Virus record (IMG/VR): IMGVR_UViG_3300031758_000040
Location: 1 to 64,000 of that record
Strand: one strand, 5' to 3'
Length of the DNA stretch: 64,000 bases
Source: a virus
Position 1 is the stretch's first letter, and each line of letters starts with the position of its first letter. Shown here piece by piece: positions 16,723 to 23,979 of this stretch. Position numbers and translations under genes: made by a program. Below the pieces are notes generated by a model. It ran no database searches. It worked only from the letters and a program-made list of their open reading frames with translations, and was not told the origin of the DNA.

Positions 16723-17709
16723 TTATCTCTTGTTCTTCATGAACTGATTGAAGTTCCAAACGACTGATTCGTTTGCAAGCTTTCCTTGAAGCTTTTCTTT
16801 CTTCTTCTCAAGACGATCTACCTTTTTCTCTGCTCTTTTTTCCTGGCGAAGATCCTTGACCTCCTGTTTTAGGGAGGATACTTTGTCCTTGGCACTAGGA
16901 GCAGCGGCTTTAGTTGCCGTAGTAGTTGAAGCAGTTCCAGTCTGAGCAGCCTCCTTAAAGTTCTGTTTAAGGTAGGTGGTCAAGTCATTCGCTGTGGTGA
17001 AAGACTTTGATGAGATCATGTCAGATAGGCTCTTTATGTATGCCTTGATTCCCTCAGCAGTTGTCGCAGCTGACTTTGCAACTCCCAACTTTGCAGATAA
17101 CTGGTCAGCTATCTTTCTCAGGTCGTCCACTGATGTGATCGATTCGCTCTGGGTCGCCACTGTCGATGCGATAGTCTTTAGAGAATTAAGGCTTGTTGCG
17201 TCCACCGCACTGATGTTTGAGATGATCGTTGCGGGCTCGACCTTGGCTGCCTCTGCCTTCTTCCCAGTTACAGTGACTTCCGGTCCAGTTGTGGATCCCT
17301 TGACAGGTTCCTCAAAGGTCGCATTTGCCTTGATGAAATCGATGGAAGGTTTTTCCTTAGCCTCGATAAAATCCTTGTCGTCCTTGCCCTTATAATAGTA
17401 CTTGCCTCCCTCCATCTTAAACTCGTAGTTCGGGTCCTTGGACTTGCCGATCACCGCGCCGGTTGCTGTAGCGGGAGTTGTTGTAGTAGACGGTGTAGCT
17501 GAGAAAGTCACTTGGTCCTTGATTGCCTTGATGGCAGTGTCCTTTACTGCAGGGGTCCAGTTAGCGTCCCCAGGTTTCTTAAAGAAGTACTTGTCTCCCT
17601 CCTTTTTGTATTCGTATGTATCCTTAGGATTCTTGGTGTTCTTTCCCGTCTGGGCCTCGTCAGCCTCGTTAAGTCGTAACCAATACTTGTTAAAGTCTAT
17701 GTAACTCAT
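16723..17709 (-). CDS. Tagged protein with tag-like motif at both ends
   Basis: N terminus DFNKYWLRLNEAD, C terminus LANESVVWNFNQFMKNKR, both resembling the tag. In between lie two copies of a short strand-rich motif (YEYKKEGDKYFFKK and YEFKMEGGKYYYKG), T/A-rich linkers, a helical domain and a strong coiled coil (about 275-315). It is a paralogue of the gene at 18071. Repeats, linkers and coiled coil suggest a structural or scaffold-like internal protein. Confidence 0.8.
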   Translation of the reverse strand: MSYIDFNKYWLRLNEADEAQTGKNTKNPKDTYEYKKEGDKYFFKKPGDANWTPAVKDTAIKAIKDQVTFSATPSTTTTPATATGAVIGKSKDPNYEFKMEGGKYYYKGKDDKDFIEAKEKPSIDFIKANATFEEPVKGSTTGPEVTVTGKKAEAAKVEPATIISNISAVDATSLNSLKTIASTVATQSESITSVDDLRKIADQLSAKLGVAKSAATTAEGIKAYIKSLSDMISSKSFTTANDLTTYLKQNFKEAAQTGTASTTTATKAAAPSAKDKVSSLKQEVKDLRQEKRAEKKVDRLEKKKEKLQGKLANESVVWNFNQFMKNKR

Positions 17710-17721
17710 CTCTTCCTGTTT

Positions 17722-18066
17722 TTAATCTTCTTCGCCCTCGACTCTTCCCCAGACGTCTCCGTAGGTCGGGTTGCGAGTGTATTCAAATTCCGAGCGTGCC
17801 TCGTACTTTAGGTCCTTAATATAGTCTTCCAAGTATTGGATCACCTGCTCTATTCGAGCGATTCTCTGCTTGGGACTCACCTTGCGACTTAACCTGTGCT
17901 CCTGTGAAAGATAGCCACGTTCGTTCCTGTCACTGGTCGCCTCTCGCTCATCATTACCGAAGAGCATCTCGTCCAGTTCTCGACGCAGGTTAGAAAGTTC
18001 CTTCTGACCTAGACCCATCTCCCTCTCATTGAGAAAACCGACATATGACTTTACTTGATTCTTCAT
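17722..18066 (-). CDS. Tagged cargo protein, 114 aa
   Basis: The tag MKNQVKSYVGFLNERE is followed by highly charged helices. Two arginine-rich stretches (about 45-70) suggest nucleic-acid contact. It sits between the two paralogous double-tag genes. Confidence 0.75.
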   Translation of the reverse strand: MKNQVKSYVGFLNEREMGLGQKELSNLRRELDEMLFGNDEREATSDRNERGYLSQEHRLSRKVSPKQRIARIEQVIQYLEDYIKDLKYEARSEFEYTRNPTYGDVWGRVEGEED

Positions 18067-18070
18067 CTTA

Positions 18071-18880
18071 TTAAAACTTATTTTTAAACTTAACGAACTG
18101 TGCGAAAGAGTACACGCTAGATTCAGAGGTCATCTTGCCCTCAAGTCGTTCTTTTCTCTTCTCAAGCCTTTCTAACTTCTTCTCTACTCGAGCGTCCTTT
18201 CTAGCGGACCTTAGTTCTTCTTTGGCGGCCTGTATCTCCTTTTTCAACTGATCTACCTCCTGTTTGGGAGTAGTAGGTGTAGTCGCCGTAGTAGTCGCAG
18301 TGGAGTCAGGTGTCGTAGTAACAGCGGCAGTTGTCGTCGCAGTCGTTGAGGTAGTCATGGTGGCTGCTCCCTTCCAGAAAGGATTGTCTAACACGCCAGC
18401 GGGTTTTGCTGCCGGGTCAAAGTCAAAGCCCGTCGAAAAGTTAGGGTCATCTTCCTGTGAGTAGTTGAACATCGTCTTGCCCATCACGTCCTCAGAGTAC
18501 CTCAGCTTTCCCTTGTCGTCAAGGAAATAGTTATTGTATTGGTCTACCATCGCGAAAGGATACTCAGAGATGAGCACCTTTACCCACTCAGGTCGAGTGA
18601 CTGCCAGCCTGTTCTTAGCGACATCGCCGGTAAGAAACTCCTCAGTTGGGGTAACATCAGCCGCCTTAAACTCTATCTGGCTCTCGATGGAACTGATCAT
18701 TCCAGAGTCTGTCACCTGGATCCAGTTCTCGCTTCCCTTCTTGCGAGTATAATAGGCCCAACTACCCTCCGCTCCCTCTCTCTTGTACTCGTAGGGGTCG
18801 GTCGGGTTCACCGTGTTCGTACCAGTCTCCTCGGCCTCATTGAGACCGAACCAGTACCTATTAAAATCAGGATAGTCCAT
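18071..18880 (-). CDS. Tagged protein, paralogue of the 16723 gene
   Basis: N terminus DFNRYWFGLNEAEE, a single YEYKREG motif, T-rich low-complexity linker (about 180-205), coiled coil (about 210-250) and C-terminal SVYSFAQFVKFKNKF, which mirrors the tag. The same order of parts as its neighbour shows tandem duplication and divergence. Confidence 0.8.
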   Translation of the reverse strand: MDYPDFNRYWFGLNEAEETGTNTVNPTDPYEYKREGAEGSWAYYTRKKGSENWIQVTDSGMISSIESQIEFKAADVTPTEEFLTGDVAKNRLAVTRPEWVKVLISEYPFAMVDQYNNYFLDDKGKLRYSEDVMGKTMFNYSQEDDPNFSTGFDFDPAAKPAGVLDNPFWKGAATMTTSTTATTTAAVTTTPDSTATTTATTPTTPKQEVDQLKKEIQAAKEELRSARKDARVEKKLERLEKRKERLEGKMTSESSVYSFAQFVKFKNKF

Positions 18881-18901
18881 TTTCTGTGATCTTATTTTTT
18901 T

Positions 18902-18910
18902 TTATTTATC
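18902..18910 (-). promoter_or_regulatory. Late promoter (leftward)
   Basis: GATAAATAA on the minus strand, 21 bases before the gene starting at 18880; it probably drives the 16423-18880 run. Confidence 0.6.
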
Positions 18911-18944
18911 ACAGAGGAAATGAGTAATCGCCCAGTAGAGAGGA

Positions 18945-19163
18945 TCAGAGATCGCAGAGCCTAAAGAACTCTTCATAGTCGAACTGGATCCCGTCCCGCC
19001 TAAAGTCTTTGACCTGCTTCTCCGCAAGCTCCCTCCTGTTCCCCAGGTCCCGGACTCCTCTCAGGATCTCAGCAATGCCCTCCACCATGGGTATCTCTTC
19101 CTGGGGATCAAGGCTTGAGATGGGTCTTGAGATCTCCGAAAAACGCTTAAAGCTTGGAATCAT
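18945..19163 (-). CDS. Tagged cargo protein, 72 aa
   Basis: MIPSFKRFSEISRP is a short tag variant. The rest is a charged helical protein with no known family. Confidence 0.7.
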   Translation of the reverse strand: MIPSFKRFSEISRPISSLDPQEEIPMVEGIAEILRGVRDLGNRRELAEKQVKDFRRDGIQFDYEEFFRLCDL

Positions 19164-19178
19164 GGTGCACTTTTCTTA

Positions 19179-19187
19179 TTATTTATC
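19179..19187 (-). promoter_or_regulatory. Late promoter (leftward)
   Basis: GATAAATAA on the minus strand, 15 bases before the gene starting at 19163, in the gap after the next gene's stop. Confidence 0.6.
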
Positions 19188-19721
19188 TTAATAAGAGAGC
19201 TCGACAGTTGCCCAGAGCAGCGAGTGCATGTACTGTTCCCAGTCGTCGTGCACGTCGTAGAATTCGTCAGTGAGCCGGAGCCACACTTTCTCCGAGAGAG
19301 ACCACTCGCGACCACCATCTCGGATCGTGTTCCAGTCGGGACCCCACACGTCACGGTCACCCCAATAGAAGTGCACCCGTGCCCCACTAGAGAGCACCAG
19401 GTCCAGGTCAAATCCTTCCTCTTCAAGCTTGCCGGTTGCCATGATTATCCGTTCTCCCTTGCGACCCTGCCAGTCCAGCAGCCACTCCTTGGCGGGATCT
19501 AGCTGATCGTCGTCCAGGTATTCATCAGGGGTTATGTCAAAAAGGATATCGCCGGGTTCTAAAAGCTCTAAGGGATCGCGGCCCTCCTCCTTGGCCATGG
19601 TGACCAGGTCCTGCAAGTATTCATCGTGACCTATGAGGCCCAGCTCCCTAAGCCGCTTGAGCTTGGTCAGGAACTCTGGCTGCTCGTTCTCGTTGATGAA
19701 TTGAGTAAATGACTTTATCAT
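19188..19721 (-). CDS. Tagged cargo protein, LGLI family
   Basis: The tag MIKSFTQFINENEQ leads into TKLKRLRELGLIGHDEYL, the module shared with 15414 and 47580. The remaining 130 residues are acidic and tryptophan-rich (WYWGDRDVWGPDW-like stretch near 115-128). Function unknown. Confidence 0.8.
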   Translation of the reverse strand: MIKSFTQFINENEQPEFLTKLKRLRELGLIGHDEYLQDLVTMAKEEGRDPLELLEPGDILFDITPDEYLDDDQLDPAKEWLLDWQGRKGERIIMATGKLEEEGFDLDLVLSSGARVHFYWGDRDVWGPDWNTIRDGGREWSLSEKVWLRLTDEFYDVHDDWEQYMHSLLWATVELSY

Positions 19722-19724
19722 GGC

Positions 19725-20294
19725 CTAGCCGTAGAAATTAAAAATGGTTGAGTCCTGATCCCAGTCGTGGTAAGTCTGGTGCTGATAAGGATCTGAGTTT
19801 ACTCTAATCTTAGTCAAGGTGCCGATCGTTGGAAAAACGGCAGTGACTCCGTTCATGAAGAAATCCTCACTGTCGTCTTCCGGATAGTTTGGATTCTGTT
19901 GCTCATAGCTCCATACTTCTATCCACTGATCCGTGTCCTGGTCGTAAAGCTCTATGCTATAGGTACAGGACGTGTCATCGCCGTGAACGTGACCGTTAGC
20001 TGACCCTGAACTTATCGTGAGCTTGCTTACACCAGAGATGGGTGCAAATTCTTCGGTCTCCCAAAACTCAAAGGAACTATAATCGTCTCCTTCAGAGCCG
20101 AGCCCTTCGGGTGCGACCACTAGCCAGTCAACCGAGCCTACCAGAGTAAGAGGGCTCGATATGCTCCCGCCACCGACTCCTCCCTGAGACTGCATCTTGA
20201 TTCTTACGGCCTGTTCAAATAGAGCATCCTGTTCCAGTCGAGCCCTAATTGCCTTTTGTTCGGAGGTCTCCTCTCCCCAGTTAATGAATGACAT
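19725..20294 (-). CDS. MSFINWG-family virion protein, 189 aa
   Basis: The first 40 residues (MSFINWGEETSEQ..EQDALFEQAVRIKMQSQGG) are nearly identical to the N termini at 49912 and 61315. A glycine hinge follows, then about 140 residues of beta-sandwich character. A shared anchor with exchangeable beta-rich ends is typical of adhesion or decoration proteins. Confidence 0.8.
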   Translation of the reverse strand: MSFINWGEETSEQKAIRARLEQDALFEQAVRIKMQSQGGVGGGSISSPLTLVGSVDWLVVAPEGLGSEGDDYSSFEFWETEEFAPISGVSKLTISSGSANGHVHGDDTSCTYSIELYDQDTDQWIEVWSYEQQNPNYPEDDSEDFFMNGVTAVFPTIGTLTKIRVNSDPYQHQTYHDWDQDSTIFNFYG

Positions 20295-20312
20295 GTCTTA
20301 AAGTTATTTTAG

Positions 20313-20321
20313 TTATTTATT
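20313..20321 (-). promoter_or_regulatory. Late promoter (leftward)
   Basis: Reads AATAAATAA, 18 bases before the gene starting at 20294. Confidence 0.55.
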
Positions 20322-20531
20322 AGAAAATACCATTAGAGAGAGCCCTTTTTTCTGGGGGATTTTTTCCAGGTGCAGAGGGGGACCTTTTACTAGGGGGAGA
20401 GAGCCCGTACACACAGAGAAAAAAGAAGGGTGCCCGAGACCCTTAAACTCAAGCACCCTAATAAAATGAAAACGTAGATCTCAATGTCATTCGTAATCTA
20501 CTTAGCTATGATACACAATCCTCGTGAAAGA

Positions 20532-20807
20532 TTAAAACTCGCCAAAATTATCCCTAAGCCAGGTGTTTATTTTCTCCCTAAGACACTTATCCACCTCTTC
20601 AAGGTTAGGAAAGGGTCTTGCATATATTCCAGGAAGCTGATTCCTTAGAAACTGAGAGTAGTCTTTGCCGTATGGTGTGTGTTCCCTACCCATCTTCTTT
20701 TGGGACTCAAGAGCGACTAGTAATTTCTGCCACGATCGGTCACAGATTTCCTGTATAGAATTGGACTCGTTAACCCATTGGCTAAAACCTTTTACTCTAT
20801 TCTTCAT
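20532..20807 (-). CDS. Tagged cargo protein, 91 aa
   Basis: The tag MKNRVKGFSQWVNESNS is clear. The body is a small helical domain with several aromatic residues. The 237 bases downstream (20295-20531) hold no gene; they contain T/G-rich blocks but no clear hairpin terminator. Confidence 0.75.
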   Translation of the reverse strand: MKNRVKGFSQWVNESNSIQEICDRSWQKLLVALESQKKMGREHTPYGKDYSQFLRNQLPGIYARPFPNLEEVDKCLREKINTWLRDNFGEF

Positions 20808-20822
20808 GATCGTAATTTATTA

Positions 20823-20831
20823 TTATTTATA
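20823..20831 (-). promoter_or_regulatory. Late promoter (leftward)
   Basis: Reads TATAAATAA on the minus strand, the exact T4 late-promoter core, 15 bases before the gene starting at 20807. Confidence 0.6.
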
Positions 20832-21410
20832 TAAAATACCAGGAGGATGCTTAAACTTTCCTGGGGGATTTTTTTCTAGAGAAGAGGGAGGTTTTTTCTG
20901 GAGGAGTACTATATAGAATCTACCCGCACGTATACACGGGGAGAGACACTGGGAAAGGCTGGGAGAGAGCACCTAGGCCATGGGGGAGTTTCGGGCCCCG
21001 GAGAGGGGACCGGTTTTCCAGGCCAGGTGAGCCTATAGTCACAAAATTTAACTTGATTTTGCTAGCTAGTCTATCTAGCCATATCTAGCCTATCCAGCAG
21101 GCGCTCGGCCAGGCGCTCCAGGGGGCCTCCAGGGGCAGTTTTTTAGCTCCAGGGGCTAGTCTGGGGCCAGCCACTTGGGCTGACCTGTACCAGGCGTTCG
21201 TTTTACTGCTCCTGGCAGGCTTTTAGTTAAGAAAAAAGAGTCTCTTGAATGGCCAGCTTTCACTAGGCTAGGAAATGTCTGTAGAAAAGAGTCTCCCAAC
21301 CACTAGAAGACCTGTCTTGCAAGAAGAAGACCTGTCTTAAAGCGTCTCCCGACGGCTGGAGTCCAGTGTTTTCGCCAAGCTAGGCTGTGCTAAAGAGTCT
21401 CCTGGAACAA
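20832..21410. other. GC-richer non-coding region with short repeats
   Basis: About 580 bases without a credible gene, visibly richer in G and C than the flanks. It contains repeated CCAGGGG/CCTCCAGG, AGGCGCTC (twice), CTAG clusters around 21060-21090 and two copies of AGACCTGTCTT (21310-21340). Candidate roles are a replication origin, a packaging or recombination site, or non-coding RNA; sequence alone does not decide. Confidence 0.5.
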
Positions 21411-21440
21411 GAACCTTTTTCGGAGACTGGATATAATAGC
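21411..21440 (+). promoter_or_regulatory. Promoter of AACCTTTTT-GGAGA class
   Basis: AACCTTTTTCGGAGA followed by ATATAATA. The same two-part motif occurs at 23264 and 26577. It lies just upstream of the oxygenase start. Confidence 0.55.
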
Positions 21441-21443
21441 ATC

Positions 21444-22034
21444 ATGGAATTCGACGTGGAACTAACGCTACCGGTTGGGGTGGCAAGAGAGATAGTCAGG
21501 CTCGTGGAAGAGGACGGGCCGAAGTTTAAGAGGAGACGCTTTACTGAGCAGGATCTTGCCAAGAGGTCAAGTGCCGAGATCCAGTCATGGTCAGCTCGAC
21601 GACTCTGCGTGCTGGATGCAAGCGACTCTGGTCTGGGCAGCACGGTTGCCGAGTTCGCGGTCGAGTGCTTTGCTAAGCTAGGCTTGAGCTGGTCTCAGGA
21701 AAGGGTGTTTGGTAACTTCATAGGGGTACAGTATCCTGGAGCTTGGGTACAGGCGCATACTGATCCCGTCAGTGATTTGGGTTGGTGGCACCTAAGGCTT
21801 AACTTTCTGGTGCAGAAGCCCGACGCTGGAGGTGAGGTCAGGCTTGGAGACTTTGTGATCGAGCCTGAGGAGGGAGCATGGTGGCTTAACTTTGCTTCGA
21901 GTCGGGTGCATGCCTGCTCTCCAGTCTTGGGAGATCGGGCAAGAGTCATCCTTAGCTTGGGCACCTACGTGGAACCGGAGGTTGGGGCTCGCCTGCTCCG
22001 GGATTACGAGTCTGTGCTGAGCGGCTCCATGTGA
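21444..22034 (+). CDS. 2-oxoglutarate/Fe(II) oxygenase-like protein
   Basis: The 196-residue protein shows the double-stranded beta-helix metal triad: H105-T-D107, H156 in SRVHAC, and R167 in DRARVILS as 2-oxoglutarate ligand. Such enzymes hydroxylate proteins, nucleic acids or metabolites. I start at ATG 21444 because it follows a promoter-like TATAATA by a few bases; an in-frame GTG at 21387 is less likely. It uses more G and C than its neighbours. Confidence 0.8.
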   Translation: MEFDVELTLPVGVAREIVRLVEEDGPKFKRRRFTEQDLAKRSSAEIQSWSARRLCVLDASDSGLGSTVAEFAVECFAKLGLSWSQERVFGNFIGVQYPGAWVQAHTDPVSDLGWWHLRLNFLVQKPDAGGEVRLGDFVIEPEEGAWWLNFASSRVHACSPVLGDRARVILSLGTYVEPEVGARLLRDYESVLSGSM

Positions 22035-22071
22035 GAAGATAGTCTGTCTTAAGGAGTCTCCCAAGTTCTTA

Positions 22072-22103
22072 TTGTCACCTGTAGCGGGAAATGGTTATAT
22101 TAG
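22072..22103 (+). promoter_or_regulatory. Early promoter, antisense to 22100 gene
   Basis: TTG at 22072 and TATATTAG at 22096, 21 bases apart, preceded by GTCTCCC. No rightward gene follows; the transcript would run antisense into the leftward tagged gene. Confidence 0.55.
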
Positions 22104-22327
22104 AATCTTCGCATGTCAGCAACGTGTCCGTAATAGTCTTTTGCTATGCGATTGACTATTCTCATGAATTCGTCCTCGCTCATCATGTCGTCAGACTCGT
22201 CAGAATTGATCAGTGCCAAGAGACCGCTTTCTATTTTCTTTTGAGCTGTGCTGTCAACTCCTTGTCGTCGTGACTCGTTTACTTCTTCCTTAATAAAGCT
22301 GTTGAAGTTTCTGACTCTATTTTTCAT
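22100..22327 (-). CDS. Tagged cargo protein, 75 aa
   Basis: MKNRVRNFNSFIKEEVNES carries a tag with a second E-rich cut site. The body is a small acidic helical domain. Unknown function. Confidence 0.72.
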   Translation of the reverse strand: MKNRVRNFNSFIKEEVNESRRQGVDSTAQKKIESGLLALINSDESDDMMSEDEFMRIVNRIAKDYYGHVADMRRF

Positions 22328-22342
22328 GGTTAACCTTTTTGG

Positions 22343-22351
22343 TTATTTATC
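22343..22351 (-). promoter_or_regulatory. Late promoter (leftward)
   Basis: GATAAATAA on the minus strand, 15 bases before the gene starting at 22327. Confidence 0.6.
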
Positions 22352-22383
22352 CTAGTCTTAGACAAGAGTCTCTCGGCTTTGGA

Positions 22384-22415
22384 TTGTCACCGGTCAGGAA
22401 GATTGGTTATATTAG
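22384..22415 (+). promoter_or_regulatory. Early promoter without a following gene
   Basis: TTG 22384, TATATTAG 22408, spacing 21. Only about 75 bases follow before the next promoter, so the product would be a short RNA. Confidence 0.5.
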
Positions 22416-22488
22416 AATCAGGCTTCGCTCGGGGGAGGGTGAGCCAGAAACTTAGGCTAAAATAAAGAAGTACTCTCCCGAATCCTTA

Positions 22489-22520
22489 TTGTCCAGGTTG
22501 GCGGATAATGGTTATATTTA
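22489..22520 (+). promoter_or_regulatory. Early promoter
   Basis: TTG 22489, TATATTTA 22513, spacing 21, leader ATAACTTAAAA before the gene at 22545. Confidence 0.75.
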
Positions 22521-22544
22521 ACCATAACTTAAAAGCTAAAAGAG

Positions 22545-22706
22545 ATGAAAGGAACAATTGTGTTTATCGTGTCAGTGATTGGAATGGTGCTCCTAGCGGG
22601 AGGCAATGACTGGGGAATGGTTGGAATCTTTCCAGCGTTGTGGTACCTGTTGAAGGAGGACTTTAGAGAAGTAGATGCTAAGAAGGGCGGGTCTCCTAGG
22701 TTTTAA
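22545..22706 (+). CDS. Small membrane protein, 53 aa
   Basis: One strong helix with WGMVGIFPALWYLL as a second hydrophobic segment and a charged C terminus. It directly follows an early promoter leader. Its 3' end overlaps the GTCTCC element of the next promoter. Confidence 0.65.
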   Translation: MKGTIVFIVSVIGMVLLAGGNDWGMVGIFPALWYLLKEDFREVDAKKGGSPRF

Positions 22707-22738
22707 TTGTCCAGATTGAAAAAAGATTATTATATTTA
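22707..22738 (+). promoter_or_regulatory. Early promoter
   Basis: TTG 22707, TATATTTA 22731, spacing 21. Confidence 0.75.
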
Positions 22739-22761
22739 CTTATAACTTAAAAACAAAAAGG

Positions 22762-22905
22762 ATGAAGACTTTAGAATTAGTGACTTTAAGAGCTTTACAG
22801 GTGGCAAGCTTTGTGTTGGGTACGATGGTGATAGTTGCAATAGGCTACGCTGCCTTTCAGATAGCGACAGGTAACGTGCACGGCACTGCAAGCTTCGAGT
22901 TCTAA
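22762..22905 (+). CDS. Small membrane protein, 47 aa
   Basis: A single hydrophobic helix (about residues 12-35) with short ends. It stands alone between an early promoter and a strong terminator. Function unknown; such early single-helix proteins often modify the host envelope. Confidence 0.65.
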   Translation: MKTLELVTLRALQVASFVLGTMVIVAIGYAAFQIATGNVHGTASFEF

Positions 22906-22936
22906 GCAAGATACTCCGTTTATTGGTTAATCGGTG

Positions 22937-22966
22937 ACGGGTCCCAAAAGGACCCGTATTTTTTTG
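22937..22966 (+). terminator. Rho-independent terminator
   Basis: ACGGGTCC-caaaa-GGACCCGT followed by a T run. Confidence 0.85.
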
Positions 22967-23008
22967 TCCACTTGCCTGTGCCGATCGGATGGGTCTCCTG
23001 ACTTTTAA

Positions 23009-23040
23009 TTGTCAGGTTTGGAAAGAAATGATTATATTTA
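23009..23040 (+). promoter_or_regulatory. Early promoter
   Basis: TTG 23009, TATATTTA 23033, spacing 21; GTCTCCTGACTTTT upstream. Confidence 0.78.
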
Positions 23041-23064
23041 TACTATAACTTAAAAACAAACAAG

Positions 23065-23199
23065 ATGAAAAAAAGATCAGCAATCGTTGAAACAGTGGCA
23101 GCAGCATGGATGGTAACAGTAATCGGCACGGCGTTCATAGGCTTAGCCATCGCGATCGTTAACCTCATAATCGGCAACTACATCTACCCTTACTTCTAA
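23065..23199 (+). CDS. Small membrane protein, 44 aa
   Basis: Basic N terminus (MKKRSAIVET) then about 30 hydrophobic residues ending NYIYPYF. A stand-alone early transcription unit. Confidence 0.65.
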   Translation: MKKRSAIVETVAAAWMVTVIGTAFIGLAIAIVNLIIGNYIYPYF

Positions 23200-23229
23200 G
23201 GGGTAGAGCCCTTCCTGAATCCCAAACTA

Positions 23230-23259
23230 ACGGAGCTCCAAAGGCTCCGTATTTTTTTG
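23230..23259 (+). terminator. Rho-independent terminator
   Basis: ACGGAGC..GCTCCGT stem followed by seven T. Confidence 0.85.
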
Positions 23260-23263
23260 TTAA

Positions 23264-23290
23264 AACCTTTTCCGGAGACGAGATATAAGA
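23264..23290 (+). promoter_or_regulatory. Promoter of AACCTTTT-GGAGA class
   Basis: AACCTTTTCCGGAGA with ATATAAG downstream; no gene follows, only a hairpin and T-rich stretch near 23310-23360. Confidence 0.45.
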
Positions 23291-23360
23291 AGACATCTAC
23301 AGGTCAAAGGTTGAGCTCGGAAAAAACTACCTCTTTTTCTGGACTCAGCCTTTTTCTTTG
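23291..23360 (+). ncRNA. Candidate small RNA
   Basis: The segment lies between the promoter-like element at 23264 and a stem GGTTGAG..CTCAGCC followed by CTTTTTCTTT. No credible gene is present. Confidence 0.35.
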
Positions 23361-23390
23361 CTCTGTTATACAGGGTCTCCCCAATTTTAG

Positions 23391-23422
23391 TTTTCAAGTT
23401 TGAAAAATAATAGTTATATTTA
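23391..23422 (+). promoter_or_regulatory. Early promoter (TTT at -33)
   Basis: TTT replaces TTG at 23391; TATATTTA at 23415, same 21-base spacing. Confidence 0.65.
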
Positions 23423-23445
23423 CTTATAACTTAAAAACAAACAAG

Positions 23446-23625
23446 ATGAACACATCACAAATCAGAGCAGAGATCGTGGAGTTAATAAACTCAGGAATGT
23501 TAAACGTTCCCAAGATAGTAAAATACTTTCGTGAGTATCGACCTGATGCAAGCCTAGAGACGGTTAGAGAGGAGGCAAAGGAGCTTGTTGCACAGGCGAG
23601 AGAGACCATCAAGCGCGGCTACTAA
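23446..23625 (+). CDS. Hypothetical protein, 59 aa
   Basis: A helical protein; residues 8-35 (EIVELINSGMLNVPKIVKYFRE) look like a small helix-turn-helix. Possible DNA-binding early protein, family unknown. Confidence 0.65.
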   Translation: MNTSQIRAEIVELINSGMLNVPKIVKYFREYRPDASLETVREEAKELVAQARETIKRGY

Positions 23626-23643
23626 GAACGGCCGTTTCTTTTG

Positions 23644-23667
23644 GACCCGAGCAATCGGGTCTTTTTT
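23644..23667 (+). terminator. Rho-independent terminator
   Basis: GACCCGA-gcaa-TCGGGTC followed by T run. Confidence 0.85.
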
Positions 23668-23699
23668 GATCCTGTTATACAGGGTCTCTCGGCTTTTAA

Positions 23700-23731
23700 T
23701 TGTCAGGATTAGGAGAAAATTATTATATTTA
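23700..23731 (+). promoter_or_regulatory. Early promoter
   Basis: TTG 23700, TATATTTA 23724, spacing 21; preceded by CTGTTATACAG hairpin and GTCTCTCGGCTTTT. Confidence 0.78.
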
Positions 23732-23757
23732 TAGTATAACTTAAAAACATAAAAGAT

Positions 23758-23913
23758 ATGTGGAGCTTAAAATGTGATTATTACTTGAAGGAATTCTCAA
23801 CGCTTTCGGAACTCCTAGATGACATCCTCTTCTCGGGAATGGATCCAAACTACGAGATTACTAGGGACGGCAGGGGGACGGGAGAGGATGCGTGGAGCTA
23901 CTTCCAAGAGTAG
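23758..23913 (+). CDS. MWSLKCDY-family protein, 51 aa
   Basis: Paralogue of the gene at 26866: both start MWSLKCDY and share SGMDPNYE(I/V)TRDG(R/K)G near residues 27-40. Acidic, soluble, unknown function. Confidence 0.7.
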   Translation: MWSLKCDYYLKEFSTLSELLDDILFSGMDPNYEITRDGRGTGEDAWSYFQE

Positions 23914-23935
23914 CCGAACCTGTAGAAACAAGAGA

Positions 23936-23959
23936 GGGAGCCCAAAAGCTCCCTTTTTC
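23936..23959 (+). terminator. Rho-independent terminator
   Basis: GGGAGC..GCTCCC followed by CTTTTTC. Confidence 0.75.
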
Positions 23960-23979
23960 TTTTTACTCCGTAGTGTAGA

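Noticed and set aside
16392-16742. Rightward frame opposite two small leftward genes
   Set aside because: The leftward strand has two compact frames and a late promoter in operon order; the rightward frame has none of these.
22091-22273. Rightward open frame opposite the tagged 22100 gene
   Set aside because: The opposite strand has a well-supported tagged gene with promoter; the plus-strand frame begins inside promoter sequence.
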